Assembly (NCBI GenBank): GCA_037833965.1
Contig: AP031351.1
Location: 31,198,501-31,262,500 of the forward strand
DNA: 64,000 nt
Source of the DNA: Marchantia polymorpha subsp. ruderalis
Taxonomy: Eukaryota > Streptophyta > Marchantiopsida > Marchantiales > Marchantiaceae
Direction: 5' to 3'
Below the pieces are notes generated by a model, which saw only the letters and a program-made list of their open reading frames with translations, did not search any database and had not been told where the DNA came from. Below are positions 42,395-53,736 of this stretch, piece after piece. The first letter of the stretch is position 1. Every line of letters starts with the position of its first letter. Position numbers and translations under genes: made by a program.

Positions 42395-45300
42395 TGTGGT
42401 AACCCACTTTTTGTTTTTGTGCGGAATTTCAAACATTTTTGAAAAACAGTACCGCAGCAGTCATGTAAATGGTAATCGGTAAATTTAAATAGAGTGAAGA
42501 TGGATAATCGCAGGTCTCGTATGATCTCGTAGTATCCAGGAGTTGGGCGCAATTTCCGGAGCATGCGCCCCGACCTGAACGATCAATTCTGAAGGAGATC
42601 TCCTTTGGCACAAGGCGAAAAATCCGCCTTCGGCGGTACGCCTTTGGCGTTAGGGAAATCCCTCAGAGCTTATTCAATTTGCAACGCCTTGACTTGATTA
42701 GGGTTCCGTTGAAAAGAGCTCAACACGCTTGTTCTAACGAGCCTAAGAACGCCTAGAACGGACAAGTACTCAGGGAGTTATGATTGTTGGAAGATACGTA
42801 GACGAACGCCTTCGGCAGAACGCCTGCGGCGGTGCGGGATGGATACGAGTTGCAAGTCGGCCAGAGGCGAAAGCCTTCGCCGCCGCGCCTTCGGAGATAC
42901 GCCTTCGGCGCTGCGCGAACATGGCCGCGGCGAGGTACGATGGCGGAAATCAAATTGAGCTTTTTGAGCGTGTGAGTCCGCGCGACGGCGGAGCATGAAG
43001 CCGCGCGTGCGAGAGGAGTGCCGTTACGCCTCCAAGCCGGCACAGCCATCAAGTGAGTCGACACTCATGACCAAGTGTCGACAATGACATCCTGCGAGCC
43101 AAGGGCGGACAACTCATTCTCGAATTTGCGATTTTAATTTCTGGTGAGAGCTGCGCGCGCACACATTCTAGCAAAGAGAAATTCGAGACGCCGACGTGTA
43201 GAGACTCGCAAGTTGACAGAGAGAGAATTGAGTGCGCGACTGCTGGAATCGAGAGAGATTAGAGTTTGTAGAGGAATTGTAGCCGCGGGCAAGAAGCGTG
43301 GGCATAGCGGAGGAGAGTTTACGAAATCCAATTTCAAGAACGCGATGTCGAAGCCCACCCAGCTGCGGATGATTCCGCTGAAGATCCCGCAGATTGAGTT
43401 GCGCGCTTTCCATGACCGGCTAATTGCGGTAAAGCTCGATTTCCTCCTATGGGGATGGAATTACGTGTGTCAGGACATGGTGCGCGAATGGCAAAGGGAG
43501 AGACACCAACCTACGCACGAGTTTTGATCGCACATAGAGCGTTGGACCATCCAAGATTGAGGACAAGTGCTGGGAAGATGTGCAGGCGAGAACGGGTTCC
43601 TCATCTTTGATAGTGAGAGCATCAATGTGACGAAGGAGGAAGAGATTTCCTTCGCGACCTTGTTCAAGAGTGAAAAGTCCAGCAAGAACGGGTACAGGAC
43701 CCGGGACTACAAGGATCGCTACCGCTGAAATGTCGCGGTAGCACTTTTCCAACTCTTGCTGCCGCATCGGACTACATACATCACTTCTTGGCAAGTGTCT
43801 TTCGTGGAGCTGGCCGGAGCTCCGATTCACAAGTCGCGTATCTTGTGGAAGATAACGCGGCACCATGCGTTTGAGGAGAAGGGGGGATCGATCAATCATC
43901 TCTCCCCCTTCTTGATCAACTTTTATCGGTCGATGGGTTGCTTAACCGCGACCGAACGTGTTCAATATCCGCTGCTGTCACTCAGCAATCCCGAGAGGTA
44001 TGTGAGGGATGTCGAGGTCGACACCGGCGCGGAAGAGACTCCGGCCTCCACGCCACCAGCCCAACAGGGTGCGGGGAGGGAAACATTCGCAGCACGAGTG
44101 CCGCGGAAGCGGAGATGGAAGGGAGAACCAGAGAAGGATCAACATCGAGACTCGGCCTTCGAGGCTGGGACCTTTGGCTCAAGCGCATTCGGTGCAGCGG
44201 AGGAAGAGAAAGGAGCCGGCGGAAGATCCGTCTTCGGCGCAAGGTCCTTCGGCGGGAAGTCCGCCGGAAAGTGCGCCTTTGGCGCAAGGGCCTTCGGGCC
44301 GAGGAGTTGCAAGTAGGGAGCCGGCGGGGAACGCGCTTTTAGCAGGAAGTCCGCCGGAAGGTGCGCCTTCAGCGCAAGGGCCTTCGGGCCAAGGGACATC
44401 AGGCGAGCCGCCTTCGACGGTAGACGCCTTCGGCGGAAGCGCCGCCGACAAATGCGCCTTAGGCGGAGGCACCTCCAGCGCAGGACCTATCAAAGGAGCA
44501 GGACCTAACGGAGGAGCGGCTTGACAGTCGGAAGGAAGAAACACGTGTGCGCGATGCACAATTGCAATCCGCGCAAACACCTTCCGCACGAACGCCTTCG
44601 GCGATGTGCAGTTAGTGGCAGCCGGACGGGCGAGCAGTGCGAGTTTGGCACAACCCAACTCTCCCACCGCCTTAGATCATCTGGCCGGAAGCAGCGAGGC
44701 AGCAGCGGCAACAGTGGCAGCAGACGACGCATCCACTACGAAGCCACACTCACGAGAGTCGCCAGAAAATTCAGTGGCGACCGAAATCCTCAATTTGGAG
44801 GATGGCGAGGGAGGAGAGACGGAAACAGAATCGGCATCGGGATCGGGATTGAGTGAGGAGGAGAAGCAATCGTTGGCAGGCACGCCGACGGCGGCACTCT
44901 GCGAGCAGGTGGTACCTCTGTTGAGGTATCTTGATCACAAGGTGCCGAAGTATGCAGACCCCCGCCAGCCTGGGTCCTACGTCGAATTAGTGCGTAGGCG
45001 GACTCGCACTAAACTCCACACCAGCAAGTTGTTGGCCCGTCTGGATGGGGACCTTAAAGATCTGCGGGAGAAGCATGAGTGTCTGTTGGGCCACCTTACT
45101 CTCACTCAGAAGATGCACAAGGTCGTCGACAGGTTGAAAGACGAGAAGCTTGAAGAGGCGGCAAAGGAGTTCGCCAAGGAGAACGCAAAGCTCGTAGATG
45201 AGCTGGATTCTGAGCAGACTCAGAATCAAATTTTGTAAGAAAAGCTCATGCGGCAGACACGGTTGTTGGAGCAATGTCAGCTCGCACGTCAGGCTGATGA

Positions 45301-46795
45301 AGAATTAATCCGCAAACTGCAATCCGAGTGCGGGGAATTGAGAGCGCAACGTGCGGAGGCCGAATTGCAGTTGGTTGTAGTTGAAGACGATCGCCGGCGG
45401 GAGGCAGTTCGCACGAAGGAAGAGTTGGCAAGGCGAGTCAGCCACTGTCTCAGAGGTTACACCCACTGGGAAGTGGCGGCGCAGGAGAAACTCACACTGC
45501 GCGCGAGTTAGAGCTTCGTGCGGCGGGTTTGGTGTCAGGTGAAAGTAGGAGCCGGCGGCGAGTGGCGAAGAAGCTAGATTCGTTTCTGTCGAGGTCGCGG
45601 GACGCCATGACCACCCTCAAGACAGAGGTTACTGCGGTGTTGCGGCGGCTGGGACTGCGCAGTCAAGCTGAAGAGTGGTCGGGTAGGGAGTTAGTGCGCG
45701 GCAGTCCGTCGCGCAGAAGGCGAAGCACGGGATCTGCAAAGTGTAGTGTAGCGTGGTTCGGTGCAGGCGCGTAGTGCAGGTAGTGTAGTGTTAGTTAGGA
45801 CTTAGTGGATATAAAGTAGTTCAAGGCGTCTTGCCTTGGAATTCTTCCAGTTTCGGAAGTGCAGATCAGGAACTCATTTTCTCTACGTGTTTGTGTCCTT
45901 AGTTTTGTCACCACGCAAGAGGAGCTACAACTTGGCGATCCGCATTTTGTAGCTGAAGGCCCTTCGGCCGAATGTTCAGAGCTAGTGTACTGGTTAGAGA
46001 CTTGAGTAGTTCGGATCTACACCTGCGGGTGATTGCCGATGCTAAGAGCTAGTAACTAATTAGATACTTGAACAGTTTCCCTCTTACAGTTTCGAGTGAT
46101 TGTTCTTGATTGTACTCCTTCGGGATTTTTCCCCTGAATGCCAAAGTGAAGTTTTGTTACTTCGAGTAAGCCTTGGTTGTAATTCAAGTTACGCTGCAGC
46201 ATGTGCCTTCAGGGTAAGCCCTGTAGTATTTCTGGGAATGACAAGTGCATAAGAATTCAAACTCTTCAATAGACTGTTATGGTGTGCTACTGGATCGTTT
46301 CTCAGTTGAGTCTCTCAGTTCGTACCTGTGTTCTCTGCGCGTTTTGTGAGTTGAGTGTGTTGACACCGCGTGTGAGTGACTTCGATCCAAAGTAGGAAGT
46401 CCAATCCGGATTCCCTGTGCTAGCAGAAACTAGTGGAAGGGTTGTAAAAGCCAGAGTTGGAAGTCACTACCCGCAGATTTGCTGAGTGTACTCGCGAGAG
46501 ACTTTCCCCCTGAAATCTTAAGTAGAGGTCATAAGCGACCTCTGAGTTGTGTTTCTATAGTTTCAAGTGTGTGTGTGTGTGTGTGTGTTGAGTGAACTAC
46601 ACTGCACTATGCGACCTCCGAGTGAGCCCCGAGTGAACACTTGCAGTATTTCTGGGAGTGACAGTCGCCTGAGAATTCAAACTCCTGAATAGTCTGTTAA
46701 ATGTGACACTTTGTACTCTGTGTGTTGCCTCTGTCCCTGTGGGTTTGACCTTTCTACCACTATATTGCAGTTTTAGCCTTTGGTGGGTTATTACA
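42395..46795 (+). mobile_element. TGT-TIR element E13, complete 4401-bp copy with broken ORF
   Basis: 5' end TGTGGTAACCCACTTTTTGT at 42395, 3' end GGTGGGTTATTACA at 46795, exact 5-bp duplications TCAAT. A leader with hairpin block (about 42695-42745) runs to 43083, coding remnants to 45774, and the 3' region from 45775 includes ATATAAAG near 45809, the doubled GAATTCAAACTC motif (46252 and 46672) and a GTGTGTGTGT run at 46567. It is a second independent proof of the family's boundaries and lies within E14. Confidence 0.9.
43084..45774 (+). pseudogene. TGT-TIR family ORF of E13, several stops
   Basis: ATG 43084 (MTSCEPRADN) matches the family start but meets a stop after NLRF. Piece 43144-43527 holds KPTQLRMIPLKIPQIELRAF and LLWGWNY. 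Piece 43756-44316 holds HRTTYITSWQVSFVE, INHLSPFLINFY and KRRW. Piece 44606-45238 has ALDHLAGSSEAAAA, an acidic run and LLRYLDHKVPKY. Pieces 45248-45511 and 45529-45774 hold the coiled coil, ending CSVAWFGAG. The domain order is that of E11, so the architecture is old in the family. Confidence 0.8.
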
Positions 46796-47787
46796 TCAAT
46801 CTTCCCTTCTATTGGGTACTTGCATTGATCCAAATTAGATCGTGGAAAATCTTCGTCCAATGAATTCGTTCTCCCTTCAAGGTGCGCTCGAAGAAGCCGA
46901 CCTGCCAAGCGGTGACATAGTTCGTGCGCTGCAGTCGTAAAATATGCATTATCACCGATGTGATCACACGCCTCTTAGGATCCTTGTAATATGTTGTCTT
47001 CCACTCATTCGTTCTCGACCTCGCGTTCTTGAAGAGTGGTGCCAAGGTAAATTCCTCCGCGCGGATAATCTTGACGTTATTCTTCTCGAACATGAAGTCG
47101 TCGTCTTCTCTTGCGCATGGTTCTAGATCTCTCATCCAATGATCGATTGTGCATAGCATCGGATTGCCGCGGAGATCATCTCTCTTGTTCCGGTTCTTGT
47201 CTATAATCTCCTTACAGATGGTTGCCGACACGCAATTCCAATCCCATACAAGGAAATCTAGGTGTAACTCAATAAGCTCTCGCCTATAGGGTCGTAACTC
47301 CGCATCAGGCATCTTCAGCGATACCAATTTCCGCACCTTGGCTATCGTGAGTGGCGCCATGTCTCCAATCGCGTCTTTGCTACTATCAAGGTTGGTCGAG
47401 TTGGATTCTCTCTCTCTCTCTCGATAACGCAATGTCGACGCAAGTGTGTTCTCGTTGTGCCCTTACCCTCGATGCCCTAGCGTTCCTCACGCGCGCCCGA
47501 ATTGATACTCTCGGTGCGTGTGGGTCTTGATCGGCCCTTCGCAAATTCAAATTGAAATTCATCGTCTTCGCCAAAGGCTCGGCTATTGCATCCTCTAAAA
47601 TGGTTCCGCCGTTGGTCCGAAGATCCGAAGGTCTTCGGCCGAAGGCGAATTCCACTTTCCTTCTCTACCTAGCTCAATTTCTAGTAATTCTCATATCTCC
47701 TTCGACTTAGCACTTGTATGCATACTTTCTGACACGAATATGTTTAAGTTTTTGTTATTTATGCAAAAAACAAAAAAACTAAGCACC
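46796..47787 (-). mobile_element. Type B TGT-TIR element E14, 5' part
   Basis: Continuation of 40941-42394 after E13. It runs from the N-terminal coding region to a degenerate 5' terminus at 47787 (TGTGGTGCTTAGTTTTTTTG on the minus strand), directly next to decayed gypsy sequence. The leader (47433-47787) is short and lacks dense palindromes. Confidence 0.7.
46809..47432 (-). pseudogene. Type B family N-terminal domain (207 codons, diverged)
   Basis: Open frame with KLVSLKMPDAELRPYRRELIELHLDFLVWDWNCV, then IDHWMRDLEPCAREDDDFMF, then TTYYKDPKRRVITSVIMHILRLQRTNYVTAWQVGFFE, then RIHWTKIFHDL. Each block matches residues 95-265 of the E11 protein at low identity, including the W-x-W-N and YKD landmarks. 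It is cut at 46796 by E13. This defines which N-terminal residues are conserved across the subtypes. Confidence 0.7.
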
Positions 47788-49298
47788 ACAATGGCACAAA
47801 GGAGGATGAAGAGATCATGAAGACATTACAAGCAGAAAGGGCAAAGAAGGTTAAAGGTTTAACGTTTGTGACTACAAACAACGTATTTGGATTTCGCAAG
47901 ATCTAGAGTTACTCACAATGATTTTATTAGAATATCATAATACAGTCATTGTAGGTCATGTGGGAGTTAAAGAAGACCTTGTAGAGCATCCAACAAGGTT
48001 ACTTTTGGCCCAAACTAAGGGATAACGTGTAGGCTTAAGTTCAAAGTTTTGTTGCTTGTCAACAAAACATGACAAGTAATAAAAAATCTGCTAGTTTATT
48101 ACAACTTCTACCTATTCCTGAATGGCAATAGTAACATGTCACCATGGATCTTGTAGGTGAGTTACCAAAAACTTCATTAGAAAGTGGTTCAATGATGGTT
48201 TTTGTGGACAAATCGAGCAAGATGATCCACATCAGACTAATCACAAAAACAATAACAGCTCAACAACTTGTTCAGTTGTACTAAGATACTATTTTTGTGA
48301 ATCATGGATTAAACAAAGTTTTAATCATTGATAGAGATATTCATTTCACTAGTTTGTTTTGGAAAACTTTGTTTAGTTTTTTCAAAACCAAATTAGCAAC
48401 GTGAACAGGTTATCATACTCAAACTGATAGTCAAATAGAGAGAGAGCCAATAAAATTGTAGAGGATATACTGTGGCCATTCATATTAGAGTAGCAAGAAG
48501 AGTGAAATACTCTTTTGACTCTTTTGGAATTTGCATATATAATTCTATAAATGCATCTATAAAAGTGTATCCATTTTACTTCATGTACGTTGCTCATTCC
48601 ATTACTTTATCAAGTTTGATGAAGTTTTCAAGATGAGAGTAGTCACGGTCAACGAGTTTGTGGAACATATCCACTAAGGGCTACACCAAGCAAAGTAAAA
48701 GTTGATTGCTTAAAATCAACAAAAACAACGTGCAGATGTTCATCTTCGGGTGTTAGTTTTTCAAGTTGGATATTAGTTTTGGCTATCTACAACAAATTTG
48801 TCTCTTGTAGGAACATCAAAGTTTAAGCCTAGATTCATAGATACTTTTGTGATATTGAAACGTGTTGGTTAAATGACATACAAGTTGGAGCTTCCATCAC
48901 ATATGAAAATACACAATGAAAATACACAATACATCAAGTGTTACATTTGCGAAAACATGTACCACAACAAAAACAGTTCAAAAATCCACCAGTGTTAACT
49001 TCCTTACCAACCTTGATAGTTGATCAAGAGGAATTTGAGATAAAATAGATCATGAAGAAATGGATTTGAGGCCATAAGTATGCCATGGTTCAATGGAAAG
49101 AATATTCATCATACGAATCAATTTGAGAACCAGCTAGAATTTTAGCTAATGCACCATTGATAGTTCAAGAATTTGAACAGATGTACATCAAGAACGTTGT
49201 GTGTTAAAAGGAGAGAGGTTTGTAATCATCTTTAGTAAGAAATAAAGTAGAGGTTACTTAAATGTTGATATAGATACTTTAGCGTGCATTAGTCATAG
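47788..49298 (+). mobile_element. Decayed Ty3/gypsy relic, RNase H end, integrase, start of LTR
   Basis: Plus-strand continuation of 3819-5076. It starts at CACAAAGGAGGATGAAGAGATC (equivalent to about 23690), includes the zinc-finger and integrase remnants (ATGGATCTTGTAGGTGAG near 48143) and a chromodomain remnant near 49030-49140. It runs through a decayed polypurine tract (AAAAGGAGAGAGG, 49206) into LTR sequence from 49221, which is cut by E15 at 49299. About 1.5 kb of reverse transcriptase sequence between the halves is missing. C-to-T and G-to-A changes are pervasive. Confidence 0.85.
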
Positions 49299-50170
49299 TG
49301 TGGTAACGCAGTTTTTGTTTTTTTTCGGAATTAAAACATTTTTGAATAGTAAGTACCGCGGTAGCAGCTATAAATAATAATCGGTACGCGAAAACAGAGT
49401 AAAAAGAGAATCTCGGGGTCTAGGAGAATCAAGGGCAGTCTAGGGGTTTTTGGACTTAGGCCACAGTCAGGCGTCTTGGACGGAACGGGCGGTTCATGCT
49501 GCAGGGTCCGCTTCAAGCACCTTCGGCGATAGCGCCTTCGCTGAGGAGCCTTCGGCTAAAGCGCCTTCGGCGCAAGTAGAAGGAAGTCCCTTCGGCTCAA
49601 GTTCCTTGGCGGAGGCTCTATCGCAGATGACGTACGAAGCATGTATTACGGAACTTCTTCGTCGGTGGAAGCGACCTCGTCGTTAGACTTCGCCTTCGGC
49701 CGAAGCGCCTTCGGCCAAGCACCGTCGGCATTAGCGCCTTCATCGCTAGCGCCGCCTTTATCCTTAGGGTTCGCCTTCGGCAGAAGGCTGTGCCTTCGTC
49801 TCTAGGATGCTCCTTCGGTGGAAGGATGCGCCTTCGGCGGAAGAAGAAAAGAAAAAGAAAACGGCTGAAGCGAGTGCCTTCGGCGGTACGCAGACGGAGA
49901 GTGGAGTCGGTGGAAATCAGCGGGATTAAGTCGAATGTAGAAGTGTGGGAGTCCGCGCAACGGCGGAGCGTGAATTTGCGCGTGCGAATTAGACCGTTAC
50001 GCCTAATCGCCGGCACAACATTCAAGCGGGTCGCTGCCAGTCCAAAGGTCAAACTATGAGAGTTCTTTATCGTAGAAGGAGAAGCTCATTCACTCATTTC
50101 CAATTTTGCACTTGCTTGAACACGCGACGCGCACTAGTAGCAGGAGCTCGCAGAGATTTTCAAGAATTCA

Positions 50171-52140
50171 ATGGCCAAGTCTATTCCGCTGCGGATGGTT
50201 CCACTACGAGTGCCGCAAGTCGGATTGCGGGCGTTTCAAGATGAGCTGACAGCGGTGAAGCTCAATTTTCTTCTGTAGGGATGGAATTGGGTGTGCCCGG
50301 CGATGGTCCGGGAGTGGCTGCGCGAGAAGGACCAGCCTCTGCGAGGTTATCGACCGCACCCGGAGAGATGGCGAGTGAGTGAGTGGGAGTAGGTCTTGGG
50401 ACGATGTGCGGGAGAGGAGGGTGACCTCCTGTTCGAGTGCGAGAGTGTGCATCTCTCAAAGGAAGAAGAGAGTAGCGATTATCGCGAAGGGATCAAGAGA
50501 GAGATAACTTACCAGGGCCTCGGGAATTGGGAAGGAATTCGACAAATCGGGCGCTTTTTTTCCTTCGGCGCACTTTTAAAGAATTGCAAATCGAGCAAGA
50601 ACGGGTACAGGACCTATGATTATGTTGATCGTAAGCGGAGGAATGTCGCGATAGCACTCTTCCAGATTTTGCAGCCGCACATGACTACCTACATGACATC
50701 TTGGCAGATGGGGTTCGTGGAGCTGGCGTTGGCGGGTACCCCAATTCATTGGGCTCGCATTTTGTGGAGGGCCACACGGCAGCATGCAGGGGAGGAGAAG
50801 GGAGGATCGATTAATCACCTCTTCCCTTTCTTGATCAATTTTTATCGGTTGATGGGGTGTTTGACAGCAGAGAAGAGGATACAATTTCCCATGCTGTCGC
50901 GGGCGAATCGGCTGGTGAGGGATGTCGAGGTTGATATGGACCCCGACGAAGTGCCCGCCAGCACATCACCCGCTCGACTGAGAGCAGAGGAGGAACCGAG
51001 GGGAGCGTGGGCACACGGGAAGCGGAAATGGGATGGAGAGGCAGAATTGAGTCAGCGAGAATTGCTCGCTGTCCCAGTCAGGCGTCGGGCAAACAACGAG
51101 CCAGCCCGACCGAAGCAGAAGGCTCGCAAGCTGATCTTGCCAACGGACAACAGCGCAGACACGGGGCGAGCTGCAGTTGCGAGGAACTCACCATCCTTGG
51201 AGGAGGATGTGAGTGCAGAGGTTCTTGGGAGGTCGACTAACCTCCCTGCACCGAAGGCACGAGTGCCTTCGGAGGAAGCACGCAGGCCTTCGGGCCACAA
51301 AGGAAGGCATGCGGCAACGGCCGGAATGCCTGCGATGGAAAGGTGCTTGCCTTCCGAGCAAGTACCATTTGATGACTTGCCTTCGGGTCAAGGGCCTTCA
51401 GCTTAAGCGCCTTCGGCGCAGGAGCAGTTCAGGGTGAAGCCTTCGGCGCAGAAATCCATGGAGCACATTACTGCGGGCGAAGGCAGGGATGCGGAGACAC
51501 GTGTGCCTTCAGCGGAAGCGCCTTCGGCGGTACCAGTCCGGGAAGGTGTAGCAGGCCCACATGGAGCAGGTTCTCCTACCCCGTTGGAAGTATTAGCAGG
51601 ATATGGAGTGGAGGCCGCAGCAGAGGAAGCTGCGCGGCCTAGTCCGAGAGAATCGCCAAGGATTTCTGCAGCGACAGATATTCTGGAGACCGAAGACGAC
51701 ACGCCTTCGGAGGAGGAGGAAGTGTAGTCGGTGCGAGGTACACCGACTGGAGTGCTCTGCGAACAAGTGGTACCGCTACTCCGGTACCTTGATCGCAAGG
51801 CGACCAAGTACGGGGATCCCCGCCAGTCTGGATCCTATGTTGAGCTGGTCTGAAATCGGACTCAGATCAAAGTGGCGACAAATCCCAAGTTGATGGTCCT
51901 GGACCAGAAGTGGCGACAAATCCCAAGTTGATGGTCCTGGACCAGAAGTATCGGCAGCTGGAGGAGCGCTACAATTTTCTGCAGGATCAGTGTGCCTTAT
52001 CGCGGAAACTGCAGAAGACGGCGATTCAGCTGCGAGATAAGATGGTGAGTAATGCGTAGCGCGAAATTGATGAGCTGTGTGCGAAGGTTCAGGCGGAAAT
52101 CAGTTCTGAGTAGGCTCAAAACCGCATTCTGGCGGGGGAG
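50171..52140 (+). pseudogene. TGT-TIR family ORF of E15, with an in-frame insertion
   Basis: From ATG 50171 the frame gives SIPLRMVPLRVPQVGLRAFQDE and then a stop in LLxGWNWVC. The main open piece 50396-51406 holds GRCAGEEGDLLFECESV, TYDYVDRKRRN, HWARILWRATRQH, SINHLFPFLINFY, KRKWDGE and RPKQKARKL. About 90 nt (roughly 50472-50562) are added in frame between KEEE and FGALL compared with every other copy. The acidic part (51434-51727) and coiled-coil remnants follow with stops. It is closer to E6 and E13 than to E11. Confidence 0.75.
51871..51946. repeat. Perfect 38-bp tandem duplication in E15
   Basis: Two identical units beginning AGTGGCGACAAATCCCAAGT at 51871 and 51909, in the stretch equivalent to the start of the coiled coil. 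The length is not a multiple of three, so it also shifts the frame. Confidence 0.9.
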
Positions 52141-52192
52141 CTCGTGCGACATAGAATAAGTTCAAACCATAGACACATCGCGTGTATTACAG

Positions 52193-53736
52193 TCTGGAGC
52201 TCGAACTTTGCCTCATGCCGGCGGGTTTCAGATCAGAATTCTGACTTACTAGTCGACCCTCTCTACTCAATCGAGATTTCGTGTGGTTTTCTGTACTAAT
52301 CTCGATCTTGCTTCGGTCGCAATCCTGCTTCGATATACTCGCAATCAGGGGATCAGAATTCTGACTTACTAGTCGACCCTCTCTACTCAATCGAGATTTC
52401 GTGTGGTTTTCTGTACTAATCTCGATCTTGCTTCGGTCGCAATCCTGCTTCGATATACTCGCAATCAGGGGTTGACTGAGAATTCGGCTTCGGACGAGAC
52501 ATCTTCACTTTGATATCTCAGCGACTTTTGGACCTGAAGTCGATTCCTCCTCCCTGACGTCTTGAGGGATGACACAGTTTGACTTCGGGGTTTTCTGCAT
52601 CCGACGAGATACTACAGCCAAGTCATTTAGTATGCCATCTGCCATGCATCCAGTGCTTTGCAGGTATTTGAATGAGTGTTACAGGTCTTGTCATGAAGCT
52701 TCCGGTTACTTTCAGAACTCGGTAGGACTTTCGTCAAGCGAACCGAGCAGACGGAGAGCTTTCTAATCGGCTTTCTGTAGGTCACCACGTAGAAAGGGCG
52801 GGCAGGCAGTCAACAGAGTCTGAGTGGGATCCCAAGTGGACGAATTCGCGGTTCAGCTTTGTTCCATCCAACTTCCTCGAGTTAGATTGGCGAAAAACAC
52901 AACTGGGAAACGGGGATCGGGGACACCGAGGAGATCCGTGTTCCCGCACTCGGCAAACAGATGCTTGATTCGATCTCTATCTACTCCTCCCGAACTTTTC
53001 GTATGCGACAACATTATTCGGCACGGAAGTGTGCTCCCAGTGGCCAGATGCGTCTCCGCGCAACGAGCCCGGAGCTGAGATGCTGGAACAGGCAGAGGCA
53101 GAGGCAGATGCAGAGCCCTGCATCTGATACGCTCCTGAATTTGAAAGTCTTGCAATGTGACAAACAGTGTGCAAGGAACAGTGGGACATCCTGACATGCC
53201 AAACGCAGTGCGATCCACTCATCGAAATTCGACAATGACGACCATAAGTTGACAAAATATAAGGGCTTGAAGCTCTGATTAATGTGGCGAATTCCGCCAC
53301 AAGCTGATCACACAGAACGATTCACATATTTCTTGGAGAACTCAAGCCCGGCTCAAAATTGCGTGGCGACCTGGTGGGCAGATAAAGGCCGGCGAGACTA
53401 ATGTACGCAGAAAGACTAAAGCCGTGCATGGGGACGAGGATAAATCCTCAGCATAGCTGCTGTACGCCAACTCTGCGTCTGAAGAGTCTCCCGGCGCCTC
53501 AGTCGGGCGGCTTCTGCGAACAGTATCGAGATGATGGGGACTCTCGATTACGAGGACGACAGACGCCATGTAGAACCGGTGTGATGGCGGTGTGCGCCTC
53601 ATCGCCCAGTCTGCACATCCCTGTTTCATGCTCTCGCATGCGCGCAGGATCTACCACCTACCAGAGCAACCACTTGAAATATACCTACGTAGCAGGGGGT
53701 GAGGACAGACAATTTGGAAGTCGAGCAACCAACTGA
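52193..53736. other. Unassigned intergenic DNA between the repeat cluster and the host genes
   Basis: No TGT-TIR, gypsy or host-gene similarity recognised apart from the tandem duplication at 52231-52470. Open frames up to 121 codons (53218-52853 minus) show no family resemblance. Composition is mixed and close to that of the neighbouring host genes. Confidence 0.5.
52231..52470. repeat. Perfect 120-bp tandem duplication
   Basis: Units 52231-52350 and 52351-52470 are identical throughout, beginning GATCAGAATTCTGACTTACT and ending GCAATCAGGG. Each includes the palindrome CAGAATTCTG. Confidence 0.95.

Larger units (their letters stand above)
49299..52192 (+). mobile_element. TGT-TIR element E15, 5' and coding parts
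   Basis: Begins TGTGGTAACGCAGTTTTTGT inside the relic gypsy LTR (left flank catag). The leader is CCTTCGGC-rich, followed by family coding sequence to about 52140. The normal 3' region is absent. A TGTATTACA string at 52184-52192 could be a collapsed 3' end, but the right flank does not repeat catag. Host-like DNA follows. Confidence 0.7.

Noticed and set aside
52853-53218. 121-codon minus-strand frame as a gene
   Set aside because: No recognisable domain, several overlapping frames of similar length on both strands, and no splice or start context to support it.
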